This document shows, piece after piece, positions 55,293 to 64,000 of a stretch of 64,000 bases of DNA; positions within the stretch are counted from its first letter, which is position 1; each line of letters starts with the position of its first letter. A program made the position numbers and the translations under genes. The DNA is from Heligmosomoides polygyrus polygyrus (lineage: Eukaryota; Nematoda; Chromadorea; Rhabditida; Heligmosomidae), in assembly GCA_947396885.1 (NCBI GenBank), contig OX377201.1, forward strand, positions 7,984,934 to 8,048,933, in the 5' to 3' direction. Below the pieces are notes generated by a model, which did not search any database, was not told where the DNA came from, and worked only from the letters and a program-made list of their open reading frames with translations.

Positions 55293-56223
55293 CTAGGGTG
55301 TCCCACACGGAATGCCGCTTCAGGCCGAAAAGTTAAATTCATACAAAGAAATTAAAACCAAACTTAAATAAAAAATTAATTAGTAAATTAATAATTAAAT
55401 ATATTAAAATAAATAAATAGGTTGATTAATAATTAAATATACTCTTCGCAATTATCAACAACCTATCCCCAGAGTACACGCAAAGATTGGATCCCGTCTT
55501 TAAAGAAATGCGCGGGCAGCGAATCGAGGAAGTTGGTCATCCAAATCCGGATTTCGTCATAGTCAGCGAACTTCTTCCCAGCCAAGGCGTACTGCAACGA
55601 GCGGAATATGTGGTAGTTCGGTTGGGGCAATGTCAGGACTGTACAGCGGATGTGGCAAAACGATTCAGTTTCTGCTGAGCGACTTGCGGTATGAGGCCTC
55701 GCATGAGCATACAGCAAGTTGGTAGAGGACGTGTCAATTCGATTTGGATTTGGAGCAGGATTTGTAGTAGGATTTGGAGCAAACGAGCTCTACCGCAAGC
55801 TCCCGAGTCGAACTTGTCGGATCAGCTTCAACCGCAGTCCGTGAAAGGTTACCCTGGATAGACGCCTGTCTCCCATGCTCTTCGTCTTCAAGACTTTCGT
55901 CACTGGCGGCAAAACGTTGAAACCACCGCTAGCATTGTCTTTTGAAAACGACATCTTTGCCAAATGCGGCTGTCAAGGAACGATGCGATTCCGCAGCGGA
56001 TTTCTTCAATTTGAAATCGTAGAGCAGACACGCGAGCACGATCATTTTCTGGTCCATTGAAGTCTGAAGGCTATAATTTCAGAAACCGATGAAGGAGTGA
56101 AGTAGGAAAAATAGGAAATGTAGTAGAGGAAACGCCGTAAAAAACGAACCCTAAGTGAGCTCACTGCGAATAACTGTGAAAAGAAGGCCACAATGTATGC
56201 GACATTCCGTGTGGGACAACCTA
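55293..56223 (-). pseudogene. Mariner transposon remnant (GTCCCACACGGAATG termini)
   Basis: TAGGGTGTCCCACACGGAATGCCGC at the left mirrors GCGACATTCCGTGTGGGACAACCTA at the right. The minus-strand frame 55,717-55,463 gives the mariner C-terminus: ARPHTASRSAETES, NYHIFRSLQYALAGKKFADY and FLDSLPAHFFKDGIQSLR. The Asp normally in YDNARPH is Ala, and the SPDL...D segment is damaged. Internal AT-rich and GGATTTGGAGCA repeats (55,340-55,445; 55,740-55,785) have been added. It lies 260 bp beyond the host stop codon. Confidence 0.82.
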
Positions 56224-56684
56224 ATAGAACAGCAATGGAATTCGAAAAGCATAAAATAGATGTTTGCTCCACGCATTTTACGGTGCAATTTAGTTGGTGG
56301 TGGTCACGATTTCATAAGAACTGAATGTGGAAATATATTGAACTTTGTCATTCTTTAGAAAACAACTGCACTAACGAAATTACAATAAACACAGAAACAG
56401 CAGATTGAATGAGAATGACATTTGTGAACTGCGGCGGGAGGTTCTCAAATGATTAGAACGTTTAGCACACTGTCCTGCCTGTGCCCAAAACGTTGATTGA
56501 TAGTCTCTTGGCATAATTTTAATTTCTTTTACTGATGTTATCTGTTTTTGCTGCTTGAAGATGATCCGTTCTCGGTGTAAATCAAGGAGTCCTTCCTTAC
56601 TAGAACTGCGCCGAGAATGATCCTTTTTAGGCTCTACTCTTCCAACTAGGAATTCAGAAACTATCTGGTCTATCTGGGCAACCT
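56224..56684. other. No recognised feature
   Basis: AT-rich, with short frames only. Confidence 0.3.
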
Positions 56685-56799
56685 GGGGCAAGATTCATTC
56701 AAAATAACGCCAAACCTGACGCTGATTGATGTCATATTAGCGGGTTTGGCGCTATTTTCACCGTTAGAGGGCGGTAAGCGGTTGATGAATCTGGCCCTA
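56685..56799. mobile_element. Foldback MITE related to family A
   Basis: GGGGCAAGATTCATTCAAAATAACGCCAAACC at the left; GGTTTGGCGCTATTTT and GGTTGATGAATCTGGCCC at the right. The outer termini resemble family A but the interior (AACGCCAAACC arms) is different. Confidence 0.65.
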
Positions 56800-56864
56800 G
56801 TTTACTTATTTCTGCATGTTTTTGCCCATTTATTGTTTTACTTATACTTTACGAGTAATGCTGG

Positions 56865-57150
56865 CACCGATGCATCTATCCGGAGAGAGAGGGTCTGGTT
56901 GGCCTTGGCGAGTCTCGAACCAATAACACCCATTCGTGGAGCCTGTGGCGCCTCGGCCGCGCTGCCTAAAGGCTTCACAGACTTCTGAGGCGTTGCCGCT
57001 GCCCTATCCTTCATCATAGGGCAAGGACGCAGAGCTCGCCGCCAGCGGCGAGCCCAACAACGCCGTCCAGAAACGCCGGCAGAGTCTATCTGTGCTCTGT
57101 CCTTTCGCGGCGGGGATCCAGAGCGGAAACGGGCGCGTTATTGTTAAGCA
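56865..57150 (-). repeat. tRNA-like SINE fragment beside a GC-rich hairpin
   Basis: On the minus strand GCAGCGCGGCCGAGGCGCC and TTGGTTCGAGACTCGCC (about 56,960-56,905) look like A and B boxes. It is followed on the + strand by GAGCTCGCCGCCAGCGGCGAG and GCGGGGATCCAGAGCGGAAACGGG, which relate to the hairpins at 4.3 and 37.5 kb. Confidence 0.45.
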
Positions 57151-57265
57151 CTGGTTGATCCCGACTAGAAAGACTACAGTACCTCGCCGTCGCCGTTGAG
57201 CGGCGTGACTCAACGATTCCGCCGTCCGCCGCCCTACGCTGACCGCAGAAACCTGCCGGGGCTTA

Positions 57266-57405
57266 GCCCTAGTTTATACATGCGCAGGTGCGCGGCGCGG
57301 CACGCTGGTCAAGACAGATATCGACCGGGCAGCGCGAAAAATCGATATCTATGGCGGTCGTGGTGCTGCGCTGCGTGGCGGCGCAAGTGTAAAGTAAACT
57401 AGGGC
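57266..57405. mobile_element. Foldback MITE with GCCCTAGTTTATA termini, second copy
   Basis: It is flanked by TTA on both sides (57,263-57,265; 57,406-57,408) like the copy at 5,647. The interior ATCGACCGGGCAGCGCGAAAAATCGATATCTATGGCGG is shared. Confidence 0.8.
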
Positions 57406-57639
57406 TTAAGCCCAACAAATTCCAATTATTCGCGATATTACAAAGTGGTAAAGCAAGCTGGTCTTTCCATACCATTTTCAAATCAAATTGGACACTCCTC
57501 TAAGCTATTTTTAAGACTCGAAATTGAAGCAAGCTCTTTCAATCGCAATGAACTTCTACCGCATAAACTGGAGGTTCTTTTTATCGCGGTGGATACCGCT
57601 AGGAATGTGCTTGGCCGAGCGGCACCGCGGCGAGAATAA

Positions 57640-57988
57640 AAAAAAAAATATATATATATATAAAGGATAAGGATAAAGGACGGCGTTACTCAATCCCTTC
57701 TGGGATGCGCCAGCGCATTCTACTTCTACGGGATGTCGTGGAGGCGACATGAATGCGTATTTGGCCATACAATGACTTGCGGTGGCCAGCCGATGAACAA
57801 GTCAGCGCTTTATCCTTCCCAGACAAGTCTGGTACCAATTCACCGACCCCGGAGGGATGGAAGGCTTGGTTGGCCTGGGCGGGAAATCCGAACCAGGAAC
57901 CTGGTATCGGGTGCACGCGACAGTCGCGCCTCCTCCGACTGCGCCACACGCGCCCTGATATATATATATATATATATACATATATATA
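57640..57988 (-). mobile_element. tRNA-derived SINE between (TA)n tracts
   Basis: On the minus strand GTGTGGCGCAGTCGGAGGAGG (A box, about 57,950) and CTGGTTCGGATTTCCCGCCC (B box, about 57,895) are followed by a 200-bp body ending near TGGCGCATCCCAGAAGGGATTGAG (about 57,690). (TA)n tracts lie on both sides. A second copy of the body end appears at the window edge (63,945-64,000). The mariner at 57,989 is inserted in the 5' (TA)n tract. Confidence 0.65.
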
Positions 57989-59250
57989 TTAGGTTGGAAA
58001 AAAAGTTTTTTCATTTTTTTCAAAGATTTATTACTTCACAACTACAAAGTCAAATCAATCGAGATAAACTCTATTTTGTTCTACTACACTTCTCCAAAGA
58101 CTGGGTGATTTTCCAATTCCTCTCGCTTAAAAGACTGCAGTTCTGGAGTCGAACCATTGATAAATCCAATTTTTGAGGTCTTCATCCGTTCCAAAATATT
58201 TCTCTCCAATTTCTTGCTTGAGAGCACGGAAGAGATGGTAGTCGGTAGGGGCGAGATCAGGGCTATACGGTGGATGTGGCATTACCTCCCAGCCCATCCC
58301 CTTTATTGTTTCTCTTGTGAGTCTTGCAACACGTGGTTTTGCATCGTCATGCAGGATCATCACCTTCGACTTCTCCGGCCTGTTTTCTTGGAGAGTTGCG
58401 ACGACTTTGTGGAGTAGGCCGCAGTATGTGACAGCAGTAAGTGTATCTCCACTTCTGAGAGTTTGCCGATAAATCACTCCTCTGATATCCACCAAACACT
58501 CAAGAGAATCTTCCGTTCGTGAACATTGGGCTTGAGATCAGACTTAGGGCTCTCTCCCTTTTGTACCCATTGCCTTTTCCTCGGAAGTTGGCACACAGAA
58601 CCCAGGACTCTTCGCCTGTCACAATCCGCGGAAGAAACGATTTTCTTCCTTATCTGGACAGAAGAGAAGCAGCGATGGAGAGCCGTCGACCTTTCTGAGT
58701 GTCTGACAGGGCATGTGGAATCCAAGCTCCAAATTTCCATGAAAGCCAAGATTCTTCAGATGGATCCCCACTATCCTATGAGACACTTCGAGCTTCTCTG
58801 CCAGCTGACGTGTCGTCTGCCAACTATCGGTACGAAGAAGATGGTGTAGTTCACTGTCGTCCAATCCAGTTGGCCTTCCTGACCATGCTTTGCCCTCAGT
58901 GAATAATTTCCCTTTAAAGTCTTTCCGAACCACTCATAACAGGCGCGATGAGTAGTAGATCCCAAGCCATATATGTGGTTAATTTGGTCTGCTGCCTGAC
59001 GTGCTGTGGATTCTTTAATGAATTCTTGAAGAATGCCGTGCTGAAAACGGCCATGAGGTAGATCTCGCATTGAGTTCGGAAGATTGGATGGATAACGAAT
59101 TACAAGAAGAGTCCTAACCTGTGTCTGCGTGCGAACGGTAGACAAGTGTGATAGGATTACGAAATCAGCAATCAACATTGGCTAGTGCGTTTACAAGGGG
59201 AAGGGTAAAAAAAATTTCGAAGTGTGAAGAGACTTTTTTTTACAACCTAA
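57989..59250 (-). pseudogene. Near full-length mariner (DD34D) pseudogene
   Basis: TTAGGTTGGAAAAAAAGTTTTTTC at the left mirrors GACTTTTTTTTACAACCTAA at the right, inserted in (TA)n. Minus-strand frames give in order: MRDLPHGRFQHGILQEF (start near 59,070), HIYGLGSTTHRACYEWFGK, HLLRTDSWQTTRQLAEKLEV with HRIVGIHLKNLG, IVTGEESWVL, MILHDDAKPRVARLTRETIK, GWEVMPHPPYSPDLAPTDYH and IYQWFDSRTAVF. The spacing fits DD34D. The first catalytic residue (normally TGDExW) is Glu, and at least three frameshifts are present. It is 1.26 kb, the usual mariner length. Confidence 0.9.
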
Positions 59251-59460
59251 TATATATATACAAGTGCTCCGTCACGCCTATCGGCGTGCCTCGCACTTGC
59301 GCGCTTCGCGCGATGTTGCAGTATCTATAAGCTAAGGACAATCACATCAAGCTAGTTACTCTACTTGTACAGCTTTTTTCCTTACCTAGGAGTAGAAAAG
59401 GCTCTCAGTACGTGCAGTATATAGTATGATAGGGAGATCTATTGGTTCCTCGCTACTGGT
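59251..59460. other. (TA)n tail and short hairpins
   Basis: After the mariner come TATATATATA, then CACGCCTATCGGCGTG and GCGCGCTTCGCGCG-type tight hairpins. They may be the far end of the element that carried the (TA)n tract. No gene. Confidence 0.35.
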
Positions 59461-59730
59461 CCTCCTTAGTGAAACGGTCCCCCATAACTGGTACTCGTTC
59501 CCTTCAATGATCCCCCTTAGCGGACGACGTCTTCGGCACGTCTTCTGAATCCCCAGGCATATTGGGCGATGCCTTCGGCACGTCCACCTGAATCCCCAAA
59601 CCCGTTGAGTGACGTCTTTGGCACGTCATGCGACGTATTCCGCACGTCTTTTGAATCCCCTGGCACGTAGAAGGCGTCTGGGCATTTTCCGCTATTTTTG
59701 CTCCCCGTAATTTGATCATTATCAATTGAC
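59460..59730 (+). repeat. Diverged copies of a GGCACGTC module
   Basis: GACGTCTTCGGCACGTCTTCTGAATCCCC, GGCACGTCCACCTGAATCCCC and GGCACGTCATGCGACGT are degenerate tandem copies of the 40-45-bp module seen again in the 155-bp satellite at 61,140. Confidence 0.6.
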
Positions 59731-59734
59731 GGCG

Positions 59735-61140
59735 ATCGAAACTTTAAAAACGAACTTTAGCTTCGTGTTGGGCGACCTCGACTACCCCCAGGGCTGAAGT
59801 TTCGAACCGCTTGAACAAAATCCACAGAAGATCGGTATTTTGATCAATATCGATTGATGGCGATCGATACCTCGAAAACGAACTCCTGGTTCGTGTTCAG
59901 CGACCTCGATTATCCCTAGGGCTAAAGTTTCCAGGCACGTAGAAGACGTCTAGGTATTTTCAGTAATTTTCCCCCTATTTTCCCCCTTGACCAACTTCAG
60001 ATTCGTGTTCAGCGACATCGATTACCCCCACGGCCAAAGTTTCGCGCCACTTGAGCGCCATCCTAAAAAATCGATAATATCGATCGATATCGATTGGTCG
60101 ACTTCAGATTCGTGTTCAGCGACCTCGATTACCCCCAAGGCTAAAGTTTCGGACCGCTTGAACGAAATACACGAAAAATCGATAATATCGATCGATATCG
60201 ATTGATCAACTTCAGATTCGTGTTCAACGACCTCGATTACCCCCAAGGCTCAAGTTTCGGACCGCTTGAACGAAATACGCGAAAAATCGATAATATCGAT
60301 CGATATCGATTGATCAACTTCAGATTCGTGTTCAGCGACCTCGATTACCCCCAAGGCTAAAGTTTCGGACCGCTTGAACGAAATACACGAAAAATCGATA
60401 ATATCGATCGATATCGATTGATCAACTTCAGATTCGTGTTCAGCGGCCTCGATTACCCCCAAGGCTCAAGTTTCGGACCGCTTGAACGAAATACGCGAAA
60501 AATCGATAATATCGATCGATATCGATTGATCAACTTCAGATTCGTGTTCAGCGACCTCGATTACCCCCAAGGCTAAAGTTTCGGACCGCTTGAACGAAAT
60601 ACACGAAAAATCGATAATATCGATCGATATCGATTGATCAACTTCAGATTCGTGTTCAGCGACCTCGATTACCCCCAATGCTAAAGTTTCGGACCGCTTG
60701 AACGAAATACGCGAAAAATCGATAATATCGATCGATATCGATTGATCAACTTCAGATTCGTGTTCAGCGACCTCGATTACCCCCAAGGCTAAAGTTTCGG
60801 ACCGCTTGAACGAAATACGCGAAAAATCGATAATATCGATCGATATCGATTGATCAACTTCAGATTCGTGTTCAGCGACCTCGATTACCCCCAAGGCTCA
60901 AGTTTCGGACCGCTTGAACGAAATACGCGAAAAATCGATAATATCGATCGATATCGATTGATCAACTTCAGATTCGTGTTCAGCGACCTCGATTACCCCC
61001 AAGGCTAAAGTTTCGGACCGCTTGAACGAAATACACGAAAAATCGATAATATCGATCGATATCGATTGATCAACTTCAGATTCGTGTTCAGCGACCTCGA
61101 TTACCCCCAAGGCTAAAGTTTCGGACCGCTTGAACGAAAT
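59735..61140. repeat. 108-bp tandem satellite array
   Basis: About ten and a half near-identical 108-bp units run from 59,991 to 61,140 (CTTCAGATTCGTGTTCAGCG at 59,995, 60,102, 60,210 and every 108 bp after). Two or more diverged units precede them from 59,735. Each unit contains the palindromic tract ATCGATAATATCGATCGATA. As 108 is divisible by 3, one minus-strand frame stays open across units and reads as a 36-residue repeat (for example VIEVAEHESEVDQSISIDII). Some units carry a T-to-C change that makes a TGA stop. I read it as non-coding satellite DNA. Confidence 0.93.
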
Positions 61141-61650
61141 ACACCCCCCCCCCTACACCCCCCACCCTCTCTCTACTCCAACACCGCATCTCCAGGCACG
61201 TTTGGCAGCGTGTTCGGCACGTCTACTGACTCGCCAGGCACGTTGGGCAACGTGTTTGGCACGTCTGCTGAGTCGCCAGGCTCATTGCACAACTTCAACC
61301 CCCCTCCTCCGACGATTCCCCCTTACAGGACTCCAGCACCGCATCTCCAGGCACGTTTGGCAGCGTGTTCGGCACATCTACTGACTCGCCAGGCACGTTG
61401 GGCAACGTGTTCGGCACGTCTACTGAGTCGCCAGGCACGTTGCACAACTGCAACCCCCCTCCTCCGACGATTCCCCCTTACAGGACTCCAGCACCGCATC
61501 TCCAGGCACGTTTGGCAGCGTGTTCGGCACGTCTACTGACTCGCCAGGCACGTTGGGCAACGTGTTCGGCACGTCTACTGAGTCGCCAGGCACCTTGCAC
61601 ATCTACAACCCACACACTTCCCCCTCACATTCAACACCGGCAGGCTCACT
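61141..61650 (+). repeat. 155-bp tandem satellite array
   Basis: Three units with ACCGCATCTCCAGGCACG at 61,182, 61,337 and 61,492. Each unit contains two GGCACGTCTACTGA-TCGCCAGGCACG submodules and a CAACCCCCCTCCTCCGACGATTCCCCC tail. The frames on + are again shadows that recur every unit. Confidence 0.88.
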
Positions 61651-61740
61651 GATCCCCCCCTGGACAGACGCTCCCCCCCCTGGACAGACGCTCCGCCCCG
61701 TACAGACAGACAGCCCGCCCCCTTAAGCGGCTTATTATAT
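61651..61740. repeat. C-rich imperfect repeats
   Basis: CCCCCCTGGACAGACGCTCC is repeated twice in tandem and followed by a diverged copy; it ends the satellite block. Confidence 0.6.
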
Positions 61741-61805
61741 TAGAAGGATATATATATATACATATATATATATACATATATATATATATGTATATATATA
61801 TAAAC
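61741..61805. repeat. (TA)n tract with palindromic ATATAC/GTATAT steps
   Basis: TATATATATACATATATATATATAC...GTATATATATATA is an almost perfect palindrome bounding the satellite block. Confidence 0.85.
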
Positions 61806-62330
61806 GCCGCGATCTAAGCTGACGGCATTTCTCCATTCACACTACTCTTCCCATCCTTCGAACCCGTCTCCATCCATTCTTTCTCATGAACGATTACGCC
61901 TCAACCTTACCGCCTTAACTTCTCGACGCTCTACATCGCTTTCGAACTCTACATCCCTCCATTCCTATCTTATTCCGTTGTCCTTTTCATTACTATTGTG
62001 CTCGTAATCATTTGTCTATTATAGCGCTTTTCTACGCTCCTTTCCAACTCTTTAGGCTCCACATCACTTTATTGTGTTGTATCTTTCAGTGCCATTGTGC
62101 TAGTTATCATCTGTGCATCATGACGCTTTCCAAATTTTAGGGTCATACCTTTACATGTATATCGTTATCGTTATTATCAATTGTTGCGAAGTCGATTATC
62201 TGGTTTAATTACCCAAGTTTGAGATTAACGCGTCGTTTGGTTGTCGCGTATGCGTGTACGAGAGCAATAACAATCCAACATCTAAACCGCCACTAAATCG
62301 CTAAGCTTCTGAAGATTAAGACAATTTTTG
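61806..62330. other. No recognised feature
   Basis: Includes GGTTTAATTACCCAAGTTTG (62,200), the inverse of a 20-bp motif that recurs at 7.9, 24.3, 26.5 and 54.2 kb. No coding signal. Confidence 0.35.
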
Positions 62331-62334
62331 TGCA

Positions 62335-63130
62335 GCGAAAATTAAAAAAAACTTTTTTCAATGTTTTAAATCGCCTACCCAATAAGTGAACACATCGTTT
62401 GAAATTTGTGAAAATTTTTATTTGTCAAGCAAAAAAATGGTTTGAAATGGCTTATTATAAAGAGCAGGAAGGCGACCGTTTTCTAGTGTCAAAAAAGAGC
62501 ATGCTTACAAACATCCTCATTTGGATACTTTATGAGAGCAGCACTTACACTAACAATCAAATAATAATCACGACGCGCCTGTCGAGGGCACGGAGCGACC
62601 TGATCTATATGACTCCTTCTTGGCTGCGCTTTAAGCCAACTTCTAACTCTATTTTTTCAAAAAATAAAAATTTTATAAATCTGTTACATTATCAGGGCAA
62701 GTAAACTAAAAACTTTCAAGGAAAGCTATGCCAAATTTTCCTTGGACAAAAAATCATTCCACCCATTTTAGTCTGCAATCGATTCGGTATATGTCGCGTA
62801 GGTGTGCAGCACTGGTAGGTGGGAACGCCTAAGCCAATTAGAGCGCAATGAATGGGCATGTTGTTCAGAGAGGGCGTGTTCAGTCGGTATCCTAATGGAC
62901 TGGCATGTGTTCGGACTGTGCTCTGGTTATTATTGGCTGGCGCGTTCCCAACTACCAATGCTGCTCACTTACGCGACATGTACTATCAATTCTAACCATT
63001 TGAGTCTGTAGTTTAATCTGGCTGAAGGTCGTTGCGATCTGGAACAGTTCGCTTTGATTTCAAGAGCCTCAAAGCTGGCTTAGAAGAGAGTCCAATATCA
63101 TTTGAAAAGTGTCTGATTCAACACGAGAAT
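62335..63130. repeat. Dispersed AT-rich repeat with family B MITE inside
   Basis: CCCAATAAGTGAACACATCG...TTATAAAGAGCA, GGCAAGTAAACTAAAAAC and CAAATTTTCC..GACAAAAAATCATTC match the flanks of the 7.5-9.1 kb composite. A family B MITE (62,791-62,980; ATGTCGCGTAGGTGTGCAGC mirrored by GCTCACTTACGCGACAT) separates these from the GATCTGGAACAGTTCGCTTTGATTTC end. Confidence 0.55.
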
Positions 63131-63204
63131 GATACAAATTTATGAGAAACCTGCGGATGTTTGTCCTGTCATTTCTTTCATGGTTAAATCACAGGAAACG
63201 GTAT

Positions 63205-63590
63205 TGTTCTTGTCTCCTTGTCGCGTGCCAGAGTGCCCCATTATGCTTCCGCTCGACAGACGCGAAGAGCCTCATATCGGTCGTTCCGGACTTTTGTGAA
63301 GCTACCAACACGGTACGCGTCGTGGTGTTCTTTTTACACCTCGCCGAAACCAGAAGGTCAGAACGGCTCTCGTCCAGCGGGTGTCTGCGAAGCGCACCAC
63401 ATGACCGGTCCACCTAATTTTCGACGGCTTGGCCCACGCGACAGGTCTCTGATCTTCGAACGTCGGCGAAGTTCGGAACTCCGGAGGCCTTCTCTCACTT
63501 GCCAAGCATCGTCCTCTCTATTCCACACTGCGCGACGCTGATGACGTGTTCATCCTGCTTCCGTACGGCTCAGGTGGCGGATTTATTCAC
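63205..63590 (-). pseudogene. RTE-type LINE, C-terminal fragment
   Basis: Minus-strand frames give VAWAKPSKIRWTGHVVRFAD followed by TRWTRAVLTFWFRRGVKRT, the same C-terminal block as the 24.3 kb copy and extending further downstream (TRTVLVASQKSG region). It is truncated at its 5' end and frameshifted. Confidence 0.75.
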
Positions 63591-63900
63591 TAAAAAATGG
63601 CGATCTTCTTGCTCTTTAAAACGAGTTGAAACCACAACCTGTCTTTAAACATAAAAAATCATTAAATTTCAAACAATGTGTTCACTTTCTAGATGAATAA
63701 AATCTTCATAGAAGGTTATACTAAAATATTCCTTGAACAAAAAGTTTTATATGTAACATTTTTCGAGAGCCTCTAGTTTACTGTAAAAATCTTATTTCAA
63801 TTTTGAAGGATTAGCCCTGATTTTAAAAGTCTAGAGCCAGCATAGAATTTTCGAGATTGATTTGAAAAGTGTCCAATTCGACAGGAAAATGGTATATATG
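63591..63900. repeat. Dispersed AT-rich repeat, further copy
   Basis: TGCTCTTTAAAACGAG, AACAATGTGTTCAC, TTGAACAAAAAGTT and GATTTGAAAAGTGTCCAATTCGAC match, in part inverted, the elements at 7.7-9.1 and 62.3-63.1 kb. Confidence 0.45.
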
Positions 63901-63944
63901 AGGATGGATATCGTTTTGACTGCGAGTTGTTTGCTGAGCAGCGA

Positions 63945-64000
63945 TTTATCCTTTGAGGATAAAAAACGGTGGCGCTCAAACCCTTTCTGAATGCGCCACG
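63945..64000 (-). mobile_element. Start of another SINE copy, cut by the window edge
   Basis: GGATAAAAAACGGTGGCGCTCAAACCC..GAATGCGCCACG resembles the body end of the SINE at 57,670-57,710 (GGATAAAGGACGGCGTTACTCAATCCC..GGGATGCGCCAGCG). Confidence 0.4.

Noticed and set aside
60022..61110. Protein-coding gene with 36-residue repeats on the minus strand
   Set aside because: The frame is open only because the satellite unit is 108 bp. It starts and stops at unit variants, has no splice or start context, and all copies are near-identical at the DNA level.
61130..61726. Three overlapping frames of 84-109 codons on +
   Set aside because: They are the same 155-bp satellite read in shifted frames.
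1..64000. CRISPR array, bacterial operon or viral genome
   Set aside because: The tandem repeats have no unique spacers, and the coding pattern is of spliced nematode type. All mobile elements recognised are LINE, Penelope, mariner, MITE or SINE types.

Overview
The window looks like nuclear DNA from a nematode, most likely a clade V (rhabditid/strongylid, hookworm-like) species. The inference rests on very short coding exons with mostly compact TTTCAG/TTTTAG-type splice acceptors, several introns of only 50-75 nt, and intergenic and intronic DNA packed with RTE-type LINEs, Tc1/mariner elements, foldback MITEs and tRNA-derived repeats. I see no bacterial-type operons, no rRNA, no CRISPR and no convincing functional tRNA gene.

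One host gene dominates. Between about 9.1 and 55.0 kb on the + strand I could join 43 coding exons into a PA200/Blm10-type proteasome activator (PSME4 family). The exons follow the order of the animal protein. Splice phases agree across every junction except one, where a linking exon of roughly 25 codons is missing between 26,214 and 34,238. The exons give about 1,800 codons. They end in the Tyr-Tyr-Ala tail expected of this family at 55,030, followed by an AATAAA at 55,198. The first ~45 residues are not seen; the first exon found begins with ATG directly after an AG at 9,125.

The rest is mobile or repetitive DNA, mostly inside the introns. From left to right: a 1.5 kb foldback element with tRNA-like promoters (0.1-1.6 kb); two RTE LINE copies (2.6-3.9 and 5.2-7.5 kb), one inside a MITE with a 17-bp target duplication and one itself carrying a MITE; a composite repeat (7.5-9.1 kb); tRNA-like foldbacks at 9.8, 16.5, 31.4, 34.7 and 54.3 kb; a mariner split by a Penelope-like element that carries a GIY-YIG domain and a hammerhead-like core (19.0-21.8 kb); two maT-like mariners (21.8-23.0 and 33.0-34.2 kb); further RTE fragments (13, 24, 30 and 63 kb); GC-rich hairpin MITEs (4.3, 36-38, 43.5-44.3 kb); mariners at 45.3, 55.3 and 58.0 kb; and, downstream of the gene, a satellite block with 108-bp and 155-bp tandem repeats (59.5-61.7 kb).

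The most interesting pattern is a set of six large inverted-repeat elements (0.5-1.5 kb) whose arms each carry a tRNA-like Pol III promoter. They are unlike one another in most of their sequence, but share the same architecture. In five of six the left-arm promoter points into the loop, so a read-through transcript would fold into long double-stranded RNA. Five of the six lie next to or inside one essential-type gene.
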